Source: Flavobacteriaceae bacterium (GTDB taxonomy: Bacteria > Bacteroidota > Bacteroidia > Flavobacteriales > Flavobacteriaceae). From it: 38,107 bases of DNA. The first letter of the stretch is position 1. Every line of letters begins with the position of its first letter. Position numbers and translations under genes: made by a program. Positions 19,169-25,802 of the stretch are shown piece after piece. The DNA lies in assembly GCA_947371275.1 (NCBI GenBank), contig CANBOV010000020.1:1-38107 (forward strand). The letters run 5' to 3'. Under the pieces are notes generated by a model. It worked only from the letters and a program-made list of their open reading frames with translations. It was not told the DNA's origin and did not search any database.

Positions 19169-19336
19169 TTTAACTTTTTTAAGGGATTGAATCACTAGGG
19201 ATCCCAAAGTGTAGGCTTCAAGTGCTAAGCCGGCAATGATAACATAGGACGCTAAAGCACTACCTGTAATCTTTAGAAAGGCACCAATAATTACTAACAC
19301 CATTCCAACTAATAAAAGGATAACGTTTTTTTTCAT
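19166..19336 (-). CDS. 56-residue membrane protein, GldL-hairpin-like
   Basis: Translated by hand from the gap. The ATG at 19336-19334 lies 6 nt after the stop of the regulator gene. The protein starts MKKNVILLLVGMVLVIIGAF and ends SLKKVK. It consists of two membrane helices (about 4-22 and 30-50) joined by a short turn (KITGSALAS). The pattern GMVLVIIGAFLKI...A..IIAGLALEA resembles the two-helix segment of GldL, the T9SS/gliding motor subunit, including a Glu (residue 40) near the second helix. There is no cytoplasmic GldL domain, so this is at most a relative of the membrane part. It is the third gene of the DUF2975/Xre operon. The function is unknown. Confidence 0.7.
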   Translation of the reverse strand: MKKNVILLLVGMVLVIIGAFLKITGSALASYVIIAGLALEAYTLGSLVIQSLKKVK

Positions 19337-19342
19337 AAGGTT

Positions 19343-19555
19343 CTATTGTTTTTCGTTTACATATTCTAAGATATCTCCAGGCTGACAAACTAATACTTCG
19401 CAGATTGCTTCTAATGTTGAGAAGCGAACCGCTTTGGCTTTTCCGGTTTTTAAAATAGAGAGATTGGCAGTTGTAATGCCTATCTTTTCCGCCAGTTCAT
19501 TTGAGCGCATTTTGCGTTTGGCCAACATCACATCAAGGTTTAAAATAATAGGCAT
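19343..19555 (-). CDS. Xre/YozG-type helix-turn-helix regulator
   Basis: 70 residues, almost entirely a Cro/CI-type helix-turn-helix domain. The first helices are NLDVMLAKRKMRSNELAEKI, the turn is GITTANLS, recognition helix and wing follow (ILKTGKAKAVRFSTLEAICE), and the end is CQPGDILEY. The ending PGDILEY and the small size are typical of the YozG-like (HTH_26) regulators often found beside DUF2975 membrane proteins in Firmicutes and Bacteroidota. It should bind DNA as a dimer. It lies 3 nt after the DUF2975 gene, so the two are translationally coupled. The operon promoter carries four copies of a 7-bp half-site, a good candidate for its own operator (inference). Confidence 0.9.
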   Translation of the reverse strand: MPIILNLDVMLAKRKMRSNELAEKIGITTANLSILKTGKAKAVRFSTLEAICEVLVCQPGDILEYVNEKQ

Positions 19556-19558
19556 TGC

Positions 19559-20062
19559 TTATATGGTTAAGTCGTTTTCTTCTTTCATGCGTTTGGCAAT
19601 AGTAAAGACTTCCGAAAGTACATTGAAAAACAACCCTAGTGCCAGTAAATATAAAAACGGACCAAAGCCTATATCAATACCTATTTTGTGTTGCGAAACC
19701 TTTGTAAGCAAATCAGCAATTAAGTAGAGGATTGATCCCGTGATGATAAAAAGGCCTATTTTATGCAAAAGCAAAATAATCTCGTCCTCAAAAATTATTC
19801 GCTTAGCAAAAGCAGTCAATAGCTTTCTGAAATAAAATAGGGCAACTAATAAGACACCAAAATTAATTAAATCAATGAAAAGCACTGTTTTGCCCAAAGG
19901 CATGTTTAAATCAACCGTATTTCCAATCAAAGTAACTTTAATGTCAAATGGATTTTTGTCAATAAATACCATCCCAGAAAAGAGTACTGCCAAAGGATAA
20001 CAAATAAGGGAAATAATCCAGACATAGTCAACGATGGTTTTTAAAATTTGTAATTTCCTCAT
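19559..20062 (-). CDS. DUF2975 family membrane protein
   Basis: 167 residues with four predicted membrane helices: about 12-34, 60-82, 100-122 and 131-153. The layout of a helix, an extracytoplasmic loop (FIDKNPFDIKVTLIGN...), three more helices, and a short basic-acidic tail (AKRMKEENDLTI) matches DUF2975. Members pair with YozG-type regulators, and the membrane protein may sequester or sense for the regulator, but this has not been shown to my knowledge. It is the first gene of a three-gene minus-strand operon and is divergent from bioF. The promoter is at 20085-20112. Confidence 0.85.
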   Translation of the reverse strand: MRKLQILKTIVDYVWIISLICYPLAVLFSGMVFIDKNPFDIKVTLIGNTVDLNMPLGKTVLFIDLINFGVLLVALFYFRKLLTAFAKRIIFEDEIILLLHKIGLFIITGSILYLIADLLTKVSQHKIGIDIGFGPFLYLLALGLFFNVLSEVFTIAKRMKEENDLTI

Positions 20063-20063
20063 A

Positions 20064-20141
20064 ATTATTGCTATTTAAGTGAAACAAATATATGCAAATT
20101 ATTGATAAACAATAATAAATAGATAAAAAACAATAATAAAT
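20064..20141. promoter_or_regulatory. Probable operator cluster between DUF2975 operon and bioF
   Basis: The 7-bp word ATTATTG occurs on the plus strand at 20064-20070 and 20098-20104, and its complement CAATAAT at 20110-20116 and 20131-20137. The middle two form a perfect inverted repeat with a 5-bp spacer (ATAAA). A 14-bp direct repeat (AAACAATAATAAAT) is at 20107-20120 and 20128-20141, 21 bp apart, or two helical turns. The -33 element of the DUF2975 promoter lies inside the inverted repeat. The pattern is seen directly; binding by the adjacent Xre regulator is inferred. Confidence 0.6.
20085..20112 (-). promoter_or_regulatory. Promoter of the DUF2975/Xre operon
   Basis: Minus strand: TTG (20112-20110), 17 bp, TATATTTG (20092-20085). 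The leader to the ATG at 20062 would be about 16 nt. It is overlapped by the probable operator cluster. Confidence 0.65.
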
Positions 20142-20147
20142 TTTAAA

Positions 20148-20175
20148 TTGGATACTAAATCGTTCCTTATCTTTG
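20148..20175 (+). promoter_or_regulatory. bioF promoter
   Basis: TTG (20148-20150), 17 bp, TATCTTTG (20168-20175): a full consensus match. The box ends 5 nt before the bioF ATG (20181), so transcription would start at or next to the start codon. Confidence 0.7.
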
Positions 20176-20180
20176 TACCC

Positions 20181-21317
20181 ATGAAGTTCCCAAAATCATT
20201 AGAAGAGAAGTTAAAGCAACGCGAAGCCAACAAGTCCTTGCGCCAATTGCCTGTGCCCAATCACTGGGTTGATTTTGCATCTAACGATTACAGAGGTTTT
20301 GCAAAAAACACCAGCATTTTTAATCAAACTCATCAATACCTTCTCGAATTCAATATTATTGAAAACGGAGCCACTGGTTCACGATTACTCTCTGGAAACC
20401 ATGGCTTATATAGAACTACTGAAGATTGTATTAGATTATTTCATCAAAGTGAAGCTGCCCTAATTTTCAACTCGGGATATGATGCTAATGTAGGTTTCTT
20501 TAGTTCAGTGCCCCAGCGGGCCGATGTGATACTGTATGACGAACTCTGTCATGCCTCCATTCGTGATGGAATCCAAATGAGTCATGCCAAAAGTTATAAA
20601 TTCCAACACAACGATTGGGCCGACTTAGAAAAGCGAATGGCAAAACTAGAGGCAGAAACCGTTTATATAGTCACCGAAAGTGTTTTTTCTATGGACGGCG
20701 ATACCCCTCCCATAGAACAACTAGTACTGCTATCAGAAAAATACAAGGCCTATTTAGTCGTAGATGAAGCCCATGCCTTGGGAGTCATCGGCGATCAAGG
20801 AGAAGGGGTCATACAAAGTCTTGGATTGCAAGACAAAGTGTTTGCTCGCATTATGACTTTCGGAAAAGGACTAGGATGTCATGGTGCCGCCATCCTTGGA
20901 AGTGAAGCACTCAAAAGTTATCTAATTAATTTTGCGAGAAGTTTCATTTACACTACGGCCTTAGCGCCCCATTCCTTAGCCACAATTCTCATTGCGTATC
21001 AACAGCTAGCACAAGAAGAAAACAGTTTGACTGCTTTGAAAAATAACATCTTGCTCTTCAACCAAGAAAAGCTGCGTTTGGGTCTAAAACCGTTGTTTGT
21101 CTATAGCAAATCTGCCATCCAATGTGCCATTTTACCAGGTAATGAGAAAGTAAAAAGTATCGCTACCCAATTGCAACAGCAAGGCTTTGACGTAAAACCT
21201 ATACTGTCCCCTACGGTGCCAGAAGGACAAGAACGCCTGCGTATTTGTTTGCACAGTTACAATTCCGAAAGTGAAATTAGCCGAGTCTTAGAATTGTTAG
21301 CTACTTTTGTGTTTTAA
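20181..21317 (+). CDS. bioF: 8-amino-7-oxononanoate synthase
   Basis: 378 residues from the ATG at 20181. It condenses pimeloyl thioester with alanine, the first ring-forming step of biotin synthesis, using PLP. Lys229 in TFGKGLGCHGAA is the PLP-binding lysine; Asp195 (VVDEAHALG) and His124 (YDELCHASIRDG) match the cofactor site. ENGATGSRLLSGNHGLY is the family's phosphate-region motif. The frame is open back to a TTG at 20148, but that TTG is part of the promoter and the extra residues match nothing in BioF. It is the first gene of the biotin operon; the DUF2007 gene follows after 2 nt. Confidence 0.96.
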   Translation: MKFPKSLEEKLKQREANKSLRQLPVPNHWVDFASNDYRGFAKNTSIFNQTHQYLLEFNIIENGATGSRLLSGNHGLYRTTEDCIRLFHQSEAALIFNSGYDANVGFFSSVPQRADVILYDELCHASIRDGIQMSHAKSYKFQHNDWADLEKRMAKLEAETVYIVTESVFSMDGDTPPIEQLVLLSEKYKAYLVVDEAHALGVIGDQGEGVIQSLGLQDKVFARIMTFGKGLGCHGAAILGSEALKSYLINFARSFIYTTALAPHSLATILIAYQQLAQEENSLTALKNNILLFNQEKLRLGLKPLFVYSKSAIQCAILPGNEKVKSIATQLQQQGFDVKPILSPTVPEGQERLRICLHSYNSESEISRVLELLATFVF

Positions 21318-21319
21318 TT

Positions 21320-21733
21320 ATGGAACAAGAAGAACAATTTCAGTTACTCCGTCGATTTCAATATTCAAGCGAAGCTATTATCTACCAAGGAAAATTAGAA
21401 AGTCAAGGTATTAAAGTTTTCATAAGAGATAATCATATGGTAGATACTAACCCATTATACAGCAATGCAGTTGGGGGAGTGAAATTGTATGTCAGAAGTG
21501 AAGATGTAGATCGAGCTACTCAGATACTGCAAGAGATAAGTATGTATTCTGTTGATGATCAAAATAAGCTTATTAAGTGCCCAAACTGTGGAGCAGAACA
21601 AGCCGAAATGGTGACTTCAATTGGTAGTATAAAGATGTTAATAGCTTATGCTATTTCAGTTTTGCTAGTGTTATTGCCTTTTTCCACTCGGCACAAATAC
21701 AAATGTTCCAATTGTAAATATGAATTTAATTAA
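21320..21733 (+). CDS. DUF2007 protein with membrane segment and split zinc ribbon
   Basis: 137 residues. Residues about 8-72 are a DUF2007 (putative signal-transducing, PII-like) domain: YQGKLESQGIKVFIRDNHMV, then GGVKLYVRSEDVDRATQIL. A first Cys pair follows (Cys87 and Cys90, CPNCGAEQ). Next is a hydrophobic segment at about 104-121 (IKMLIAYAISVLLVLLP), and at the very C-terminus a second pair (Cys129 and Cys132, CSNCKYEFN). The four Cys look like a zinc ribbon interrupted by the hydrophobic segment. No biotin-pathway function is known to me. It is embedded in the operon, 2 nt after bioF and 5 nt before bioD. Confidence 0.82.
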   Translation: MEQEEQFQLLRRFQYSSEAIIYQGKLESQGIKVFIRDNHMVDTNPLYSNAVGGVKLYVRSEDVDRATQILQEISMYSVDDQNKLIKCPNCGAEQAEMVTSIGSIKMLIAYAISVLLVLLPFSTRHKYKCSNCKYEFN

Positions 21734-21738
21734 ACCAA

Positions 21739-22356
21739 ATGAAACTATTCATCACAGGAATCGGTACTGATGTTGGTAAAACTATAGCTTCGGCTATCGT
21801 TACCGAAGCCCTAGAGGCCGATTATTGGAAACCCATACAGGCGGGGGACTTGGAACATAGTGATACACACAAAGTCAAAACGTATTGTTCCAATCAAAAG
21901 TCCCAATTTCATCCCAATGCCTATGCCCTCAATACGCCAGCAAGTCCGCATTGGGCAGCAGCAATGGACGGAATTACGCTTGATTTAAATCAAATCATCG
22001 AACCTATAACCAGCAATCATTTGGTAATTGAAGGAGCAGGCGGAGTGTTAGTACCTTTGAATGATGTCGATTGTATAATTGATTTAATTAAAAAGGACTA
22101 TAAAGTTATTATAGTGTCAAGACATTATCTAGGCAGCATCAATCATACCTTGTTAACGATAGAAGCGCTAAAAAACAGAAAAATAAAAGTGGCTGGGATC
22201 ATTTTCTCAGGAGATGAAAATAAAGCAACCGAAGAAATTATTCTAAATAAAACCAACGTAAAATGCATCGGAAGAATTGACAACGAGCCTTATTTTGATG
22301 CCAATGTAATTGCCTATTACGCCGACAAGTTTAAAGAAAATTTAATAAATCTGTAG
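21739..22356 (+). CDS. bioD: Dethiobiotin synthetase
   Basis: 205 residues. It closes the ureido ring of dethiobiotin from 7,8-diaminopelargonate, CO2 and ATP. P-loop GIGTDVGKT is at 7-15, followed by a DYWKPIQAGD strand (the Lys after the KP..G pattern). EGAGGVLVPLND is the second nucleotide/substrate motif. VIIVSRHYLGSINHTLLTIE is the conserved switch region. It lacks the longer C-terminal part of some BioD proteins, but the length is in the normal range for Bacteroidota. It lies 5 nt after the DUF2007 gene; a 74-nt repeat-rich gap separates it from bioA. Confidence 0.95.
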   Translation: MKLFITGIGTDVGKTIASAIVTEALEADYWKPIQAGDLEHSDTHKVKTYCSNQKSQFHPNAYALNTPASPHWAAAMDGITLDLNQIIEPITSNHLVIEGAGGVLVPLNDVDCIIDLIKKDYKVIIVSRHYLGSINHTLLTIEALKNRKIKVAGIIFSGDENKATEEIILNKTNVKCIGRIDNEPYFDANVIAYYADKFKENLINL

Positions 22357-22376
22357 GAGAAGAAAAAGATAAACAC

Positions 22377-22427
22377 CATCTATCATCCATCAGTCCTTCA
22401 TCTATCAGTCTATCATCTATCATCTAT
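22377..22427 (+). repeat. Short degenerate direct repeats between bioD and bioA
   Basis: About 50 bp built from imperfect copies of CATCTATCA (at 22377, near 22398, and in the final TATCATCTATCATCTAT stretch). It sits in the only longer gap of the upstream half of the biotin operon and ends 3 nt before the bioA ATG. No protein is encoded. Confidence 0.7.
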
Positions 22428-22430
22428 AAA

Positions 22431-23702
22431 ATGAATCTATCCGAAAAAGACCAATTATACAACTGGCATCCCTATACGCAGCATAAAACAACGGGTTTAC
22501 TTCCCGCAATTGTAAAAGGAGAAGGAGCTTTGTTATGGGATGAAAATGGCAAGGAATATATAGACGCTATTGCCTCTTGGTGGGTGAACCCTTTTGGGCA
22601 TTCCAATAAAACCATAGCCAATGCTATTTACGCCCAACTTACGACGCTAGAACACGTTTTGTTTGGTGGATTTACCCATAATAAAGCAGTTGAATTGTCA
22701 GAGAAGTTGTTGACGTTATTGCCGGCAAATCAAAAGAAAATATTTTATTCAGATAACGGTTCTACTGCGGTAGAAGTGGGGCTAAAAGGCGCCTTACAAT
22801 ATTTTTATAATAAAGGAGAAAAACGCACCAAAGTCATTGCCTTCGAAGATGCCTTTCACGGAGATACCTTTGGTGCTATGGCCGCCAGTGGCATCACATT
22901 TTATACCGAAGCCTTTCAAGGGTCACTACTTGAAGTGACACGCATACCGGTGCCTACACCCGGCAATGAAGCAAAATGTTTAGCAGCCCTAGAGCTCTTA
23001 GCGGCTAGCGAAGAATATGCGGCTTTTATCTTTGAGCCCCTCGTTCAAGGAGCAGCAGGCATGGTAATGTATGCTCCAGAAATTTTGAACCAATTAATAA
23101 CCCTCTGTCAAAAACACCACATCTTTACCATCGCCGATGAAGTCATGACGGGTTTTGGGAAGACAGGAAAAACCTTTGCTAGCGATTATTTAGTCAACAA
23201 ACCAGATATTATGTGCCTGTCAAAAGCCTTAACGGGCGGGACTATTCCCATGGCAATAACGACCTTTACTCAAGAAGTATTTGATGGGTTTTATAATGAT
23301 GATGTCAATAAAGCATTATTCCACGGCCATACCTTTACCGCGAATCCTACAGGTTGTGCCGCAGCTTTAGCCAGTATCCAACTCTTGGAATCACCCGAAA
23401 TGCAACAAAATATCAACCGTATTAATGCAAAACATTTGGCTTTTGCAACAAAAATGCAGTCCCACCCTAAAGTAAAAACCACTCGAGTACTAGGGGTTAT
23501 ATTTGCCTTGGAAATAGCAACAACGGGAGCAGAAAGTTATTATGGAACCATGCGCAACAAACTCTATAATTACTTCATAGAGAACGGTGTAATACTAAGG
23601 CCTGTGGGTAATATAGTGTACATACTACCTCCTTATGTGGTCTCAGATGCTCAGTTAGAAAAAATTTACAGCAAAGTTGAAGCAGCGGTCGAAATGATTT
23701 AA
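22431..23702 (+). CDS. bioA: Adenosylmethionine--8-amino-7-oxononanoate aminotransferase
   Basis: 423 residues. It transfers the amino group of S-adenosylmethionine to 8-amino-7-oxononanoate to make 7,8-diaminopelargonate. The N-terminal WHPYTQHK is diagnostic for BioA. SDNGSTAVEVGLKGALQYF and FEDAFHGDTFGAMAASG are the class III aminotransferase cofactor motifs. IADEVMTGFGKTGK includes the PLP-binding Asp. Lys265 in CLSKALTGGT is the PLP lysine. FHGHTFTANPTGCAAA is also intact. It lies between bioD (74-nt gap) and the ketoacyl-synthase gene (70-nt gap). Confidence 0.97.
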   Translation: MNLSEKDQLYNWHPYTQHKTTGLLPAIVKGEGALLWDENGKEYIDAIASWWVNPFGHSNKTIANAIYAQLTTLEHVLFGGFTHNKAVELSEKLLTLLPANQKKIFYSDNGSTAVEVGLKGALQYFYNKGEKRTKVIAFEDAFHGDTFGAMAASGITFYTEAFQGSLLEVTRIPVPTPGNEAKCLAALELLAASEEYAAFIFEPLVQGAAGMVMYAPEILNQLITLCQKHHIFTIADEVMTGFGKTGKTFASDYLVNKPDIMCLSKALTGGTIPMAITTFTQEVFDGFYNDDVNKALFHGHTFTANPTGCAAALASIQLLESPEMQQNINRINAKHLAFATKMQSHPKVKTTRVLGVIFALEIATTGAESYYGTMRNKLYNYFIENGVILRPVGNIVYILPPYVVSDAQLEKIYSKVEAAVEMI

Positions 23703-23772
23703 ATGCAATTCCCTTAAAAAGAAAACCAAAGTCACAAAGAGTTTACCGACCTTTGTAATTCAGTGAACTACC

Positions 23773-24933
23773 ATGTTGAAATCAAAAATTGCCATAACTT
23801 CTCTTGCCACTCTTTCGCCCTTAGGAGACAATCCGGCAGCGGTTTGGAAAGAATACACCTCCCCTTTATCCTGTATTTCCTCAAAAGTACTTAACGGACA
23901 GGACTATTTAGTTGCCATCATTCCGGAAGGTGCAAGAAGTAAAATTGACCATTTGCGCAAAGAGGACCTCAAATACAAAGGGTTAGACGAAACGGTTTTG
24001 ATGGCGATACTTACAGCACGCGAAGCCATTCAACAAGCGGGATGGAAAGTTGGCGATGACTTCGGAATCAATATAGGTTCTTCTAGAGGGGCGACCCAAT
24101 TGTTTGAAAAACACCATCAAGAGTTTCTGGAAACAGGTACTACGGCTACTTTAACCTCTCCCACCACTACCTTGGGAAACATTTCCTCATGGGTGGCTCA
24201 TGATTTGAAAAGTCAGGGTCCCGAAATTTCCCACTCCATTACCTGCTCTACCGCCTTGCATGCCCTATTGAATGCCGTGGCTTGGTTGCAAGCGGGGATG
24301 GCAACAAAGTTCTTGGTAGGAGGAAGTGAAGCCCCCTTAACAGCCTTCACCTTGGCTCAAATGAACGCCCTAAAAATTTACGCCAAAGAAAAACAAGAAT
24401 ACCCTTGCCGAGCGTTTGATTTAACCAAAACCAAAAACACTATGGTCTTGGGCGAGGCGGCTGGCATGGCCTGTCTTGAAATAGGAGAGCAACCCAATGC
24501 ATTAGGTTATATTGTTGGAATTGGTTTTGCTACAGACGAATTGGAACACAACATCTCCATCTCGGAAGAAGCCAACTGTTTTCAAAAATCCATGCAAATG
24601 GCATTGCAAAATACACCCTTAAACGAAGTAGATGCCATCGTCATGCACGCGCCAGGAACAATCAAAGGGGACGCTTCCGAATTCAAAGCCATTCAAAAGG
24701 TATTTGGGGCAGACCTTCCTATGCTAACCACTAATAAATGGAAAATCGGACATACCTTTGGAGCCTCCGGTATGTTAAATCTAGAATTGGCTTTGCAAAT
24801 GATGGAACACAATTCCTTTATTGAAGTGCCATTTGCAACTACCCAAACTCCAAGAACGCAAATTCAAAAAGTCTTAATCAATGCAGTTGGTTTTGGAGGT
24901 AATGCGGTTAGCATTTTATTGGCAAGAGCCTAG
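23773..24933 (+). CDS. Beta-ketoacyl synthase of the biotin operon
   Basis: 386 residues, somewhat shorter than FabF (about 410). The thiolase-fold Cys-His-His triad is complete: Cys158 in SHSITCSTALHALLNA, His292 in VMHAPGTIKGDASEF, His327 in NKWKIGHTFGASGMLN. The region around His292 is divergent, because FabF/FabB normally have A-H-G-T-(S/G)-T. That suggests a specialised chain or starter specificity. It is the last gene of the bioF-bioD-bioA series. No bioC, bioH or bioG is in the window, so a role in building the pimeloyl chain is a reasonable inference from context. It is not simply FabF of housekeeping fatty-acid synthesis, which would normally sit beside acpP. Confidence 0.88.
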   Translation: MLKSKIAITSLATLSPLGDNPAAVWKEYTSPLSCISSKVLNGQDYLVAIIPEGARSKIDHLRKEDLKYKGLDETVLMAILTAREAIQQAGWKVGDDFGINIGSSRGATQLFEKHHQEFLETGTTATLTSPTTTLGNISSWVAHDLKSQGPEISHSITCSTALHALLNAVAWLQAGMATKFLVGGSEAPLTAFTLAQMNALKIYAKEKQEYPCRAFDLTKTKNTMVLGEAAGMACLEIGEQPNALGYIVGIGFATDELEHNISISEEANCFQKSMQMALQNTPLNEVDAIVMHAPGTIKGDASEFKAIQKVFGADLPMLTTNKWKIGHTFGASGMLNLELALQMMEHNSFIEVPFATTQTPRTQIQKVLINAVGFGGNAVSILLARA

Positions 24934-25002
24934 ACGGGCTAAGTCATCTTTATGTTTTCAGAAAGTGACTGCCGTCATTTTAATAATCTTACATGTAAAG
25001 CA

Positions 25003-25470
25003 TTATTCTAATAGGCTATTGATTTTTTCGTAAACGAGTTCACTTTCCCATCCCTTGCGCAACAAGTAATCACAAAATTTTTTGCGTTTTTTCAAAAGAT
25101 TCTTTTCCAGTATACTATCCCACACCCGTTCGCTTAGTTTTTCAAAGGTGTCGTAATATTCTTCATCGCTCAATTCACTTAAAGCGCATTTAATATTCGG
25201 GGCCGAAATAAAGCGGGCTTTTAACTCATTTACAATCCTGATTTTGCCCCAAAACTTGATGCGGTGTTTTCCTCGAGCAAAACTTCGAGCAAAACGTTCT
25301 TCATTCAGATAGTTGTTTTCAAGTAAGGCTACGATAATGGTATCACGGTAGGGTAAAGAGAGGCCCAATTGTTTCAGTTTGGTGTTAACTTCTTGATGAC
25401 AACGCTCTTGATAGGCACAATAATGTTCCAATTTTTTTAGGGCTTCAGCAAGGGAGAGGTTTTCAGACAT
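25003..25470 (-). CDS. recX: Regulatory protein RecX
   Basis: 155 residues from the ATG at 25470. RecX binds RecA filaments and limits their activity. The family's three-helix repeats are seen: LSLAEALKKLEHYCAYQERC near the start, LLENNYLNEERFARSFARG in the middle, and KKFCDYLLRKGWESELVYEK at the end. The frame is open back to 25554, but those residues are a low-quality hydrophobic stretch. The -7 box (TATCTTTG, minus strand 25503-25496) lies inside it, so the shorter start is used. It is not next to recA. It is convergent with the ketoacyl-synthase gene 70 bp away. Confidence 0.9.
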   Translation of the reverse strand: MSENLSLAEALKKLEHYCAYQERCHQEVNTKLKQLGLSLPYRDTIIVALLENNYLNEERFARSFARGKHRIKFWGKIRIVNELKARFISAPNIKCALSELSDEEYYDTFEKLSERVWDSILEKNLLKKRKKFCDYLLRKGWESELVYEKINSLLE

Positions 25471-25495
25471 TGTAAATAGTAACAACAAATAGCAA

Positions 25496-25503
25496 CAAAG
25501 ATA
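25496..25503 (-). promoter_or_regulatory. recX -7 box
   Basis: Minus strand TATCTTTG, 25 nt upstream of the recX ATG. No TTG at the expected -33 distance; the nearest is about 27 bp away. It decides the recX start. Confidence 0.5.
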
Positions 25504-25678
25504 CTTAAATTTAAAAACTAACATCGATGGCAAAATGAATAGAACTACCATCAAGGTTTTTAAATAATGGACCGCTAGGAGGCAACTGTAGTTGAAAAAA
25601 AACCTACTTTTTTTGTTCTATTTTGCGCTTTTGTTGATAAAATTGTCAATATATTTACGTTTTGTTACCCTGATTTAC

Positions 25679-25708
25679 TTGTAGTTAAGTAATTTAGAAT
25701 TAGATTTG
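25679..25708 (+). promoter_or_regulatory. Promoter of the large T9SS protein gene
   Basis: TTG (25679-25681), 19 bp, TAGATTTG (25701-25708): full consensus. The leader would be about 88 nt. Confidence 0.65.
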
Positions 25709-25802
25709 TAGCGCCCTTTTCTACCTAAAATAGCTTGACCTTTTTTTGTGCCCCAAAAATAGGTGTACCACTGTGGGTATTAATTAGATAAATCATTTTT
25801 AA

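Larger units (their letters stand above)
25471..25802. other. Gene-free region between recX and the large T9SS gene
   Basis: 332 bp that hold two divergent promoters: the recX -7 box (25496-25503, minus) and the T9SS-gene promoter (25679-25708, plus). There is a small palindrome CAACT-gt-AGTTG at 25583-25594 next to an A tract. I see no coding potential, RNA gene or terminator. Confidence 0.6.

Noticed and set aside
19434..19727. Plus-strand frame over the Xre and DUF2975 genes
   Set aside because: Shadow of two genes with clear domains on the other strand.
22377..22427. Possible CRISPR-like array in the bioD-bioA gap
   Set aside because: The repeats are 7-10 bp, imperfect and nearly adjacent, with no spacers and no cas genes nearby.
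24934..25002. Possible bidirectional terminator between the ketoacyl-synthase gene and recX
   Set aside because: An imperfect AATAAT/ATTATT pairing exists around 24980-25010, but there is no GC-rich stem or T tract comparable to the other terminators.
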